This document shows, in pieces, positions 46,504 to 54,683 of a DNA stretch of 64,000 bases. Under the pieces are notes generated by a model. The model made no database searches. It worked only from the letters and a program-made list of their open reading frames with translations, and was not told the origin of the DNA. Position 1 is the first letter of the stretch. Each line of letters opens with the position of its first letter. This DNA is from Companilactobacillus kimchii DSM 13961 = JCM 10707 (GTDB lineage: Bacteria > Bacillota > Bacilli > Lactobacillales > Lactobacillaceae). Made by a program: the position numbers and the translations under genes. The stretch is taken from assembly GCF_001435445.1 (NCBI RefSeq), contig NZ_AZDH01000017.1, positions 288,936-352,935 of the forward strand, in the 5' to 3' direction.

Positions 46504-48477
46504 ATGAAAAAGAAAACAATCTTACTATCAGCTATTATTTTAGGAGGTTTTACGGCTCCTATTGTGCAACAAACAGTTGCTAGTGCACAAAATATCCAAA
46601 CTGAAGTCGTTCAGAATACAAAAACACAAGAAGGTAAAAGTACTAATAATCAAGAACCACGTACTAACAAGATTAAATTAAGCGATAAAATCTCATTGGA
46701 TCAGTTAAATACTGACACCAGCATCGTGATCCCTTCCACAAATAAAGATGTTAATACTAAATTAGATGACATTTACGTTAATCTTACTGATGAAGAAATT
46801 GCTGAATTAAAGGATAATAAAGAAACTAATTTTCAAGTCGATGGCTTAGAAATTACTACTAGTTGGGGAGGTTCTCTTAGCTACGAAAGCGTTAGTTCTG
46901 ACATGCAACTACAATATGACGACAGTACTCAGACGCTTTCCCTACTAGATGATTCTAAAAAAGTTGATCATATTACCTACGAATTAATGCATGGTGATGC
47001 CAATGTTCATTATATCTTCAAAGATACTGGTGAAGAAATTTATCAAAAGATTCATGATGATACTCTTGGATCTGGTGAACAAGATTTCACAATTGAAGAT
47101 TTAGTCTCTCTCCAAAAAGACTATTTATTAAAGGGACATTTTGACGCTGTTTCTATTGATTTTGATAATATTGCTAATGTCGTGAACCCTTCAAATCCGA
47201 CTGAAATAAGTTTTAAAGAAGAGCCAATTGTTAAAGAATATGATCCTGACAAGATTAACAAGGACAATGCCGAATTTACTGTTAAATTAGAAAAAGCTGA
47301 ACCGACTATTTTTAATTTAAATGTCTATTTGGACGGTAAAATTTTCTCCAAACAGAGCCTTACGGCTGATATTTATACAAAGCTTTCTAAGCAGACTGGT
47401 GAAATATTACCAGATCCATCAACAGCTAAGCTAAATAATAATAAGACACGTACTGACGTGTATTACTCTTATTTCCCACAATTGGGTGTAACTACGATGT
47501 CTGGTAAGGCCTTCCATCAAACTATTTTTGACGTTGGAAATAACGGGATAGATGAACCCACAACTGAAGATTTTTTTAATCAAGCTCTACATTATTATAT
47601 TCGCGACATGGATATACACCATTTATTTGCTGGCCGTAAACAAACCATCTCTATTTACTATGAATCAGATGGTTACTCTGAAGAAGAAGCTAATTCTACC
47701 GTAACTGCTAACGTACACATCAATTCCAATCTTGGATTACAAACAGTTCTAAATGTTACTGGTAAAAAGGGGAAAACTATCACTGTTAACGTTCCTCAAA
47801 TTAATGGGTACAAACCTGATAAAGAAACCGTAACTGCTAAAGTAAATGAAGATGGGACTATCACTACTGATGAAGAAGTTAAATATGAACTGATTACGGA
47901 TGATGAGGGTAATGGTAATAATACTAAACCCCCAGTAACGACTCCAGATCCTAATCCAGCCCCAAACCCTAATCCAACTCCAAACCCTAATCCAGCTCCA
48001 AACCCTAATCCAGCTCCAAACCCTAATCCAGCTCCAAACCCTAATCCAACTCCAAACCCTAATCCAGACAAAATGAATGGATTCGTTGGTACTATGAAAC
48101 AATACGTTAAATTGTATCAATTAGAAAAAGGCCAAATGAAGCCTATTACTAATAAAGAATTGGGTAAGCATTCCGATTGGAAATTTGATCAAACTATTAA
48201 GATAGATGGTAAGATTTACTACCGCGTTGCTACGAATGAATGGGTTGATGCTAAAACCGTTTATCGTTACCAAGTTGAATCCGGTATTGTTGAAACTAAA
48301 GATAAAGAATTCACTACTCTGGTTAGTTCTGATGCCAAATTAATCTCTAATCGTGGCTTAGGAGCTCATTCAGCTTGGAAATACGACCGCATCGCCTACT
48401 TAGGAGATAATGAAGAGAAATACTATCGTGTCGCCACTGATGAGTTCATTGCTTTAAATGAGGTCATTCAAAGATAA
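46504..48477 (+). CDS. Large secreted surface protein with proline repeats
   Basis: A 657-residue exported protein. Signal peptide: MKKKTILLSAIILGGFTAPI, cleavage likely after VASA. Residues about 50-400 are acidic and match no domain I know. A beta-rich segment (GKKGKTITVNVPQINGYKPD) near 420 looks MucBP-like. Six PNPNPx repeats occupy residues 487-522. The C-terminus holds two related modules of about 60 residues sharing HS.WK.D and YYRVAT.E, similar in style to SLAP/DUF5776 wall-binding modules. There is no LPxTG motif, so attachment is probably non-covalent through these modules. A role in adhesion or wall remodelling is only an inference. Confidence 0.85.
   Translation: MKKKTILLSAIILGGFTAPIVQQTVASAQNIQTEVVQNTKTQEGKSTNNQEPRTNKIKLSDKISLDQLNTDTSIVIPSTNKDVNTKLDDIYVNLTDEEIAELKDNKETNFQVDGLEITTSWGGSLSYESVSSDMQLQYDDSTQTLSLLDDSKKVDHITYELMHGDANVHYIFKDTGEEIYQKIHDDTLGSGEQDFTIEDLVSLQKDYLLKGHFDAVSIDFDNIANVVNPSNPTEISFKEEPIVKEYDPDKINKDNAEFTVKLEKAEPTIFNLNVYLDGKIFSKQSLTADIYTKLSKQTGEILPDPSTAKLNNNKTRTDVYYSYFPQLGVTTMSGKAFHQTIFDVGNNGIDEPTTEDFFNQALHYYIRDMDIHHLFAGRKQTISIYYESDGYSEEEANSTVTANVHINSNLGLQTVLNVTGKKGKTITVNVPQINGYKPDKETVTAKVNEDGTITTDEEVKYELITDDEGNGNNTKPPVTTPDPNPAPNPNPTPNPNPAPNPNPAPNPNPAPNPNPTPNPNPDKMNGFVGTMKQYVKLYQLEKGQMKPITNKELGKHSDWKFDQTIKIDGKIYYRVATNEWVDAKTVYRYQVESGIVETKDKEFTTLVSSDAKLISNRGLGAHSAWKYDRIAYLGDNEEKYYRVATDEFIALNEVIQR
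47962..48069 (+). repeat. 18-bp tandem repeat inside the surface-protein gene
   Basis: Six copies of an 18-base unit CCAAACCCTAATCCAGCT, in frame, each coding PNPNPx (x = T, A, A, A, T, D). Differences among copies are one or two bases, so slippage could change linker length among strains without a frameshift. Confidence 0.9.
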
Positions 48478-48520
48478 AACTCAAAGAAAAAGCAATTCCT
48501 TATGAAATACAATAAAAAAA

Positions 48521-48866
48521 GTTAGACATTTTTATAAGTTTCAAGAAATCATGGATTGTTCCCTGTATTCTACGGGGACAATCCATTTTTCTTTAAAGAA
48601 ATACGTTTATTGTTGTACCAATTAATATATTTAACGACCAAATTCTTTAATTCAGCTAGGTCATCGATATTATACCCGTAAAGACATTTCTCTTTTGAGC
48701 AAATTAAAAACCTTAATTGGGGCATTGTCGTGACAATTGTCTTTTTCAAGACATGCTTTTGTTCAATTGCACAGGATAATATTTAGCCACTGGTCCGATC
48801 CAACACGGCGGATATATAATCCTTTTTCTCTGCTTCATGGACCCAACGATAAATCTGAAGAATATT
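48521..48866 (-). pseudogene. Decayed IS3-family transposase (orfB C-terminal part)
   Basis: The minus strand still reads recognisable OrfB pieces in changing frames: IYRWVHEAEKKDYISAVLD, then NCHDNAPIKVFNLLKREM (the conserved GNCYDNAPMESFFGLLKREM region), then CLYGYNIDDLAELKNLVVKY with INWYNNKRISLKKNGLSP, and finally VEYREQSMIS in another frame. At least three frameshifts and a large internal deletion (the DDE core is mostly gone) make it non-functional. The last coding part forms a hairpin, ATGGATTGT...ACAATCCAT (48551-48586). The right end of the element is missing or unrecognised. Confidence 0.85.
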
Positions 48867-48873
48867 TAATCAT

Positions 48874-48924
48874 AAAAAAAGTGTTCTAAAGTTGTTAGAT
48901 TATATCTAACAGCTTTAGAACACT
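48874..48924 (-). terminator. Terminator of corA
   Basis: A long stem, GTGTTCTAAAG and GTTAGAT with their complements around 4 bases, and a minus-strand T7 run. Confidence 0.9.
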
Positions 48925-48950
48925 TCACCTTTACATTTATAGTTAATTGT

Positions 48951-49892
48951 TCAAGAGTAATCCTTATTCCTTAAATAAATACCAAATACTATCGAAACTA
49001 ATACGGAAATAAGCATTACTAGTAAAAAGGCCAGTTTAGATTTGGTTCCGGGTAATCCTCCTACGTTCATCCCCCAAATACCCGCAAAGAGTGATGGTAT
49101 GGAAATAATCAAAGCAGCTGAATCTAAATATTTCATCAAGTTATTCAAACTGCGATCCATTATGCTAACAAATAAATCACTAATACTATCTAAAAGGTCA
49201 CGATAGACCCCTATCATTTTTTCTGCATGACGTTGACGTAATTTAATATCATAACTAATTTTCTCGTCTGCCAATTTTCGTAGAAAAGTTTCATTTTTCA
49301 TCAATTCATCTAATGTTTCCCTTTGATCTTGAAGTGTCTGATCAATATAGACTATTTTCCTCTGCGTATCAGTCAAACGAACTAATTCATCTTTACCAGA
49401 TTTTCCTCGAGCCGCTTGATCTAAATCATCAATAGTCCTTTTAATATTCGCCAATTCAGCGATGAAATGATTATAAGTTGTATAGGCCAAATGCGCGATG
49501 ACTTGCTCAAAATTTTTGATATTATTTTGTTCCCTTTGTAACAGGTGATCAATTAAAGAAGAACCTTGACATACATGTGTTATTAATAACTCGTTTGATT
49601 TCACAATGGTAACGGGCTCCAATCGTTCTTCAATTGTTCTCTTTGTATCAGCTTTTAAATCTACTAGTACTAATGAAATTGGATCATTCAACCTAGTATC
49701 ACGTAGATATTCCAATCTAGAAACTTCCTCCGCAGCATTACGAGCACTGAACAATTCTTTTGGTAGCGAAAACTCATCAACCATTTTTAACAAAGTAGCT
49801 TTAGAAAATTTATCTTCTTCTAAGACCAACCAATTGCCCTCAACTTTATCACTTGGTTCTACTCCATTGGAAGTTACACGATAATATGACAT
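48951..49892 (-). CDS. corA: CorA-family magnesium/cobalt channel
   Basis: A 313-residue divalent-cation channel. The long N-terminal cytoplasmic part is followed by two C-terminal membrane helices; the first ends in GIWGMNVGGLP with the GMN selectivity signature near residue 285. This short-loop form is the LAB/Mg2+ CorA type. The ATG at 49892 lies eight bases after GGAG; the GTG three codons before overlaps it. Single gene with its own terminator. Confidence 0.93.
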   Translation of the reverse strand: MSYYRVTSNGVEPSDKVEGNWLVLEEDKFSKATLLKMVDEFSLPKELFSARNAAEEVSRLEYLRDTRLNDPISLVLVDLKADTKRTIEERLEPVTIVKSNELLITHVCQGSSLIDHLLQREQNNIKNFEQVIAHLAYTTYNHFIAELANIKRTIDDLDQAARGKSGKDELVRLTDTQRKIVYIDQTLQDQRETLDELMKNETFLRKLADEKISYDIKLRQRHAEKMIGVYRDLLDSISDLFVSIMDRSLNNLMKYLDSAALIISIPSLFAGIWGMNVGGLPGTKSKLAFLLVMLISVLVSIVFGIYLRNKDYS

Positions 49893-49972
49893 TTCCCTCA
49901 CTCCTTGTGTTCATTTAAAAGTAAAGCAATTATATTGTTAAAAAGTTAACATGTAAAGAAATGTCTTAAATA

Positions 49973-50021
49973 AAAAAATGCCGTCCATATTGGTATATTT
50001 CAATCCAATATTAGACGGCAA
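49973..50021 (-). terminator. Terminator of map
   Basis: TGCCGTC with its complement and an extended, AT-rich inner stem around ATTGAAATAT, then a minus-strand T7 run. Confidence 0.85.
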
Positions 50022-50037
50022 TTCTTATGTTTATTAA

Positions 50038-50877
50038 TTATTTTGTTTGCTTATGTTCTTTTAAATACTCTTGAGCCCATTTCATATATTTTGCATCTTC
50101 AGCAGCATCTTGTGAAGTTAAAATTTTGGGACCATCCTCTGTAATAGCCAAAGTATGTTCATATTGTGCAGACCATGAACCATCAGCACTAGCGTAATAG
50201 ATCCAATCATCATTAGGGTCATCCAACGAACGATCAACAATTTCCCATGTTCCTTCATTGATCATAGGTTCAATTGTAATTGTCATACCGTTCTTAAGGC
50301 GTAATCCCTTGCCTGGTTCACCATAATGTAAAACATCAGGTTGTTCATGCATTGTTGGTTGAATACCATGTCCACAGAGTTCTCTGACATCTCCATAGCC
50401 ATGTTCATCCTCAGTGTAATGTTGAATAGCATATCCAATATCACCTAAGCGATTGCCCTCAATACTTTGAGCAATTCCTAAATATAATGATTTCTTAGTA
50501 ACTTCCATCAAATCAGATGTTTCTTGACTAACTGAACCAACGGCATAACTCCAGCAAGAGTCACTTTGATAACCTTTATAACTAACAGTCATATCTACTT
50601 TAACTAGGTCGCCCTCTTTTAAAATCAAATCCTTACGTGGCGTACCATGTGCAACTTCATCATTTACATCCACACAAGTAGCATATTTATAACCTTCAAA
50701 TCCCTTTTCAGAAGGAACAGCACCATGACTAACAATATAATCATTAGCAAATTCCTCAATTGAGTATGCTGAAATACCAGGTTTGATCATATCACGTAAG
50801 CCTAAATGGACTCCGGCTAATATTTTACCTGATTCACGCATACCTTCAATTTCTCGTTCTGACTTCAATGTAATCAT
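50038..50877 (-). CDS. map: Methionine aminopeptidase, type I
   Basis: Removes the initiator methionine from nascent proteins. A 279-residue pita-bread metalloprotease; metal ligands are in CVDVNDEVAHGTPR, VDMTVSY (Asp), the His of GHGIQPTMHEQP, and the Glu of TIEPMINEG. The start is ATG at 50877, five bases after GGGAGAG. A short C-terminal tail beyond the usual 250 residues is common in lactobacilli. It follows uvrC. Confidence 0.95.
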   Translation of the reverse strand: MITLKSEREIEGMRESGKILAGVHLGLRDMIKPGISAYSIEEFANDYIVSHGAVPSEKGFEGYKYATCVDVNDEVAHGTPRKDLILKEGDLVKVDMTVSYKGYQSDSCWSYAVGSVSQETSDLMEVTKKSLYLGIAQSIEGNRLGDIGYAIQHYTEDEHGYGDVRELCGHGIQPTMHEQPDVLHYGEPGKGLRLKNGMTITIEPMINEGTWEIVDRSLDDPNDDWIYYASADGSWSAQYEHTLAITEDGPKILTSQDAAEDAKYMKWAQEYLKEHKQTK

Positions 50878-50891
50878 CAAATCTCTCCCTT

Positions 50892-52709
50892 TTAACCTTT
50901 ATGATACTTCTTATGAAAATCTGTACTTGCTAACGTTATTTTAATTGTTTGTGCCGTTGTTTTAGGAATTCCCAAGTCAGTTAACTGTTCAACTGAGGCT
51001 TCCTTCATCTTTTTAACTGACCCAAACTTTTTCAATAGTTTAGTTCTCGTCTTCGGACCTACACCTTGAATATTATCAAGCTGTGAGGATAAAGCATTCT
51101 TACTTCGAGTCTTCCGATGGAAAGTAATTGCAAAACGGTGCACTTCATCTTGAATTCTTTGTAACAAGTAGAACCCTTGGCTCTTACGGTCCAATGGTAC
51201 CTCAATTCCCTCTTCACCAACAATTAAATGTGAGGTGTTATGGTGATCATCCTTGACCATTCCTGCTACAGGTATGTTAATTCCCAACTCATTAGTAAGA
51301 ACATCCATTACAGCACGCAATTCAATGATACCACCATCCATCAAAATCAAATCAGGTAATGGATCATCTTCTTTAATCAATCTTGAATAACGACGATAAA
51401 TAACTTCACGTGTATTAGCTGCTTCGTCAGCACCTGACTGATGTTCAACCTCACCTTTAATTTTATATTTACGATAGCCACTCTTTTCTGGACGACCATC
51501 TTTAAACATAATCATTGCTGAAACTGGGCTGGTTCCCTGTATATGTGAGTGGTCAAATGATTCAATGATATGACCATATGGCAAATCAAGTGCCTCAAAA
51601 ATTTGTTTCTGAGCTCCATAGGTTTGACGATTATCCAACTCCATTAATCGGAACTTCTCTTGTAAAACTAATTTGGAGTTTTCAGCCGCCATATCCATCA
51701 AATCTCGCTTCTGCCCACGTTGTGGTGTTCTAAATGGAATATTTAAAACCTGAGACAAGGTATCTTTATCCAAATTATCAGGTACCAAAATTTCTTTAGG
51801 TAGAACCTGATTTCGACGATTATAGAATTGCAGGATAAAAGTTGATAGTTCCTCTTCTGGTGTGTTGATACAAGCAAAAACTTTTTTCTCGCGCTTCATT
51901 AAACGAGCTTGACGAATAAAGAATATTTGAATTGAAATCCAACCTTTTTCAACATAATAATTAAAGATATCCCTAGGCGTACTATCATTGGAAATAATTT
52001 TTTGTTTCTCAACTGTAGTTTCAATATATTTGATTTGGTCTCTTAATTCAGCAGCTCTTTCAAATTCCAATTTTTCTGAAGCTGTTTCCATGCGATCTTC
52101 CAATTGATGCTTGATTTCACCAACGTTACCACCTAAAAACTTTTTAATTTTTTCAATTTGCTGATCATACTTTTCCTTAGGAACTGTTTGGAAACAAGCT
52201 CCTAAACACTGACCCATATGATAGTACAAACAAGGCCGTCCTAAATTTCCCTGACATCTGCGTAATGGATAGACCTTTTGTAAAAAGTTTAGGGTATTAG
52301 AGGCGGCCCAAACATTTGGATAAGGCCCAAAATAGTAAGCACCATCCTTTTTAACTAAACCCGTAATCTCCATCTTAGGATCGCGCTCATTAGTAATTTT
52401 AATGTACGGATAACCTGTACCACGTTTCAATTTAATATTGTAATATGGTTGATGCTTTTGAATTAAAGTAATTTCTAACAAAAAAGCTTCCTTATCATTG
52501 GAAGTAATAATTGTTTCAAAATCACGAATCTCTGATACTAGACGAGCAGTCTTACCTTCGTGTGAACTTTTAAAATAAGAACGTACCCGATTACGTAAAT
52601 TTTTAGCCTTACCCACATAAATAATTTTAGAATTAATGTCCTTCATTAAATAACATCCAGGACGTGGTGGTAAGAGGCTTAATTTATGTTCAAGATATTC
52701 AGTTGCCAA
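50892..52709 (-). CDS. uvrC: Excinuclease ABC subunit C
   Basis: Makes both cuts in nucleotide-excision repair. A 605-residue protein with an N-terminal GIY-YIG nuclease (PPRPGCYLMKDINSKIIYVGKAKNLRNRV), a UVR motif around residue 200, the RNase H-like endonuclease domain (ESFDHSHIQGT, with the catalytic aspartate) and two helix-hairpin-helix motifs near the end (NIQGVGPKTRTKLLKKFGS). Complete and of normal length. GGAGGG precedes the ATG at 52709. Confidence 0.97.
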   Translation of the reverse strand: MATEYLEHKLSLLPPRPGCYLMKDINSKIIYVGKAKNLRNRVRSYFKSSHEGKTARLVSEIRDFETIITSNDKEAFLLEITLIQKHQPYYNIKLKRGTGYPYIKITNERDPKMEITGLVKKDGAYYFGPYPNVWAASNTLNFLQKVYPLRRCQGNLGRPCLYYHMGQCLGACFQTVPKEKYDQQIEKIKKFLGGNVGEIKHQLEDRMETASEKLEFERAAELRDQIKYIETTVEKQKIISNDSTPRDIFNYYVEKGWISIQIFFIRQARLMKREKKVFACINTPEEELSTFILQFYNRRNQVLPKEILVPDNLDKDTLSQVLNIPFRTPQRGQKRDLMDMAAENSKLVLQEKFRLMELDNRQTYGAQKQIFEALDLPYGHIIESFDHSHIQGTSPVSAMIMFKDGRPEKSGYRKYKIKGEVEHQSGADEAANTREVIYRRYSRLIKEDDPLPDLILMDGGIIELRAVMDVLTNELGINIPVAGMVKDDHHNTSHLIVGEEGIEVPLDRKSQGFYLLQRIQDEVHRFAITFHRKTRSKNALSSQLDNIQGVGPKTRTKLLKKFGSVKKMKEASVEQLTDLGIPKTTAQTIKITLASTDFHKKYHKG

Positions 52710-52886
52710 TAAATATCCCTCCCTCTTATAGTCCGAACTTATTTAATCTTAAGTTAATCTGAATAATTGTCAAATGAAGTGTTACATTTTCCAATTCCAA
52801 TTGCTTTTATTTGCATTTATATAATTTAAGAATAAAATAAATTTTGTAAAATAGATTTGTGCACAATTTAGTTAGGAGATAATATT

Positions 52887-53447
52887 ATGATCAAAGAATA
52901 TAAAGCAGAAATTGTTCCACTTAACGATGATTTCATTGGTACGAAAGCTCACGGAAATGCTTTTTTTACCGAAACCGAAGATAACTTACATATTAAAATA
53001 GAAATGTTTGATACACCAAAGAATACTCAACATTGGGAACACTTTCATGGTTTCCCAGACGGTAAAGCAGCTCAAATTGCCACTATGGATCAAGATTCCA
53101 ATCACGATGGTCTAGTTGATTTACCTGAAACCGAAGCCGTTTCTGGTACGACGATGGTTCCTTTCGACGATGCTCCTCAAAACATGAACGTTCCTAATGA
53201 CAATTACCCTACCTCTGATAAAAACGGACATTTTGCTTACGAAATTGACGTTCCATTAAGAGACTTACAAAAGAAGTTCAAAGAAGTCTTTGGCACTGAT
53301 GATCTAGAATTAGATAAGCGTGTTATTTATATTCATGGTGTTCCTGATAGTCTAGAATTACCTACTAGTGTTGCAGGAGCTGTCGGCGAATATGATGCTC
53401 ACACTACTTTACCAATTGCTACGGGAAAAATTAAAAAAGTTAACTAA
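52887..53447 (+). CDS. CHRD-like protein with an EF-hand loop
   Basis: A 186-residue soluble protein with no signal peptide. The stretch LHIKIEMFDTPKNTQHWEHFHGF, with several histidines, and the closing VIYIHGVPD resemble CHRD-type beta proteins. Residues 70-81 (DSNHDGLVDLPE) fit an EF-hand calcium loop (D-x-N-x-D-G-x-V-D-x-x-E). The combination is not one I can assign to a function. TAGGAG lies eight bases before the ATG. It is divergent from uvrC and stands alone. Calcium binding is inferred from the loop only. Confidence 0.7.
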   Translation: MIKEYKAEIVPLNDDFIGTKAHGNAFFTETEDNLHIKIEMFDTPKNTQHWEHFHGFPDGKAAQIATMDQDSNHDGLVDLPETEAVSGTTMVPFDDAPQNMNVPNDNYPTSDKNGHFAYEIDVPLRDLQKKFKEVFGTDDLELDKRVIYIHGVPDSLELPTSVAGAVGEYDAHTTLPIATGKIKKVN

Positions 53448-53465
53448 TTTAATTTATCTAAATAA

Positions 53466-53494
53466 TTGTTATTCTTTTTGAAAGGCTATATAAT
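53466..53494 (+). promoter_or_regulatory. Near-consensus promoter of the 48-residue gene
   Basis: TTGTTA (53466-53471), exactly 17 bases, then TATAAT (53489-53494). It is among the best promoters in the window and drives the small gene 40 bases downstream. Confidence 0.75.
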
Positions 53495-53533
53495 AGCAGT
53501 AGATATAAAGAAACTTGAAAGGGGCTGATACCG

Positions 53534-53680
53534 ATGGGCTTAACAGTGAAACGCGAAAGTGATTTTGGCAGTTTGTTTGATAAGTTTGCCTCTCTTCCCG
53601 ATGATGTAAAAGAAAACGAAAAACGCGTAGATTCCGCAGATAAAAAATCTGCTAAGAATAAAAAGGAATCTAAAAAGTAG
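53534..53680 (+). CDS. 48-residue charged protein
   Basis: A small gene with a strong upstream promoter and AAAGGGG nine bases before the ATG. The protein starts MGLTVKRESDFGSLFDKFAS and ends in a Lys/Asp/Ser-rich tail (48 residues). It resembles the short, conserved 'SPJ_0845-like' proteins of Lactobacillales in its start and size, though I cannot verify this without a search. It has no membrane helix, so it is cytosolic and probably disordered at the C-terminus. Function unknown. Confidence 0.65.
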   Translation: MGLTVKRESDFGSLFDKFASLPDDVKENEKRVDSADKKSAKNKKESKK

Positions 53681-53776
53681 TAATTAAAACTTCTCTTGTT
53701 TGATGTCACTTCTCATAAGTGAAATGCCATTTAATTTTTACTATTTCTTTAAGAACCCTTTTGACATAAATGTGTG

Positions 53777-53822
53777 CCCTCCATTTTGGATATTTGCCAT
53801 CCAAAGTTTGGAGGGTTTTTGT
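53777..53822 (+). terminator. Terminator after the 48-residue gene
   Basis: CCCTCCA pairs with TGGAGGG with a nested hairpin between them, then TTTTTG. It lies about 100 bases past the stop codon, with no gene between. Confidence 0.75.
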
Positions 53823-53830
53823 ATTCTAAA

Positions 53831-53875
53831 AATAATAGCCTCAACAAACCCGACTTTGGGTTCATTGAGGCTATT
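53831..53875 (-). terminator. Terminator of the 33- and 169-residue genes
   Basis: AATAGCCTCA and AACCC arms pair with GGGTT and TGAGGCTATT; the T-rich side faces both directions, so it also backs up the plus-strand terminator. Confidence 0.8.
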
Positions 53876-53924
53876 GTTTTATTTCGGTTTGCATTAACTG
53901 TTTCCTGACAATTTAGATTTTGAA

Positions 53925-54026
53925 CTAGTCTGGTAGAACTTCTGATTCCATTTTTCTTAAATCAATTAACTCTTGAAACATCAAATATTCAAAATTATCA
54001 TCTAAGATACTATTATATAATTTCAT
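53925..54026 (-). CDS. 33-residue acidic peptide, coupled to upstream gene
   Basis: An ORF too short for usual gene calls: MKLYNSILDDNFEYLMFQEL, then IDLRKMESEVLPD. Its AAGGGG ribosome site begins in the stop codon of the 169-residue gene, seven to nine bases before the ATG, so it can be translated by coupling. The peptide is acidic and helical-looking. A terminator follows. No family recognised; a real but unannotated small protein is plausible. Confidence 0.55.
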   Translation of the reverse strand: MKLYNSILDDNFEYLMFQELIDLRKMESEVLPD

Positions 54027-54035
54027 AATTTCCCC

Positions 54036-54545
54036 TTATTCATTTATTTTTAGTTGTATGAAATTAGCACTTATCACCGGACGTCTAATTTGACGACCCT
54101 TTTCATTGATATAATTGTCGACTGAAAGAACTTCACCATAAAATTTCACGGCATCATCTTCCTGCAAACTGCTAATATTTCTAGCAAAATTTGAATCAGT
54201 GTATCTCACTTTGCAAACCCTTGAAGCGTCGTTGCCATCTAACGCGACTAACATATACTTATCTTCTGGATCTAATTTTTTAATATGTCCAAATTGAAAA
54301 ATCTTCGATCCAAAATATAAAGTTGTATTCTCATATAAATTGTCAAAAGAAACATAAGAGTATTTCTTACTCTCATCACTAAATTCCGAAATACTCTGCT
54401 GCTTTTGCTTCGATTCACCTACTAAAATAATATTTTCACGGTTACTGCCAATTACTTTATTTTTTGATAACAACAAATAACCTATTAGTATCAATAGCGT
54501 ACATAAAAAAGCAATTAACAATTTGGATCGTAAAATTCTTATCAT
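54036..54545 (-). CDS. Membrane-anchored OB-fold-like protein
   Basis: A 169-residue protein with one N-terminal membrane helix (residues about 7-26, LLIAFLCTLLILIGYLLL), placing the rest outside the cell. The exported part has an alternating beta pattern (KYMLVALDGNDASRVCKVRY, DDAVKFYGEVLSVDNY) that suggests an OB fold like tRNA_anti-like or DUF domains; this is structural guesswork. GGGGG precedes the ATG at 54545. It is followed directly by the 33-residue ORF. Function unknown. Confidence 0.7.
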   Translation of the reverse strand: MIRILRSKLLIAFLCTLLILIGYLLLSKNKVIGSNRENIILVGESKQKQQSISEFSDESKKYSYVSFDNLYENTTLYFGSKIFQFGHIKKLDPEDKYMLVALDGNDASRVCKVRYTDSNFARNISSLQEDDAVKFYGEVLSVDNYINEKGRQIRRPVISANFIQLKINE

Positions 54546-54644
54546 TTAATTCCCCCAACTACAAAAGATAGCAAAGGTCTAGACAAATTACAACGAATTA
54601 TCCAGACTAAAATATTTAAATAAGTCATCATTAAAAATAAGCAT

Positions 54645-54678
54645 AAAAAAATATCTCTAAGTTAATTTAGGGATATTC
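54645..54678 (-). terminator. Terminator of the MgtC gene
   Basis: GAATATCCCTAA pairs with TTAGAGATATT with one mismatch around 6 bases, then a minus-strand T7 run. Confidence 0.85.
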
Positions 54679-54683
54679 TTACT

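Noticed and set aside
47749-48120. Minus-strand ORF with WIRVWS repeats (and the overlapping GFGAGL one)
   Set aside because: Antisense shadow of the 18-bp proline repeats of the surface protein; no ribosome site.
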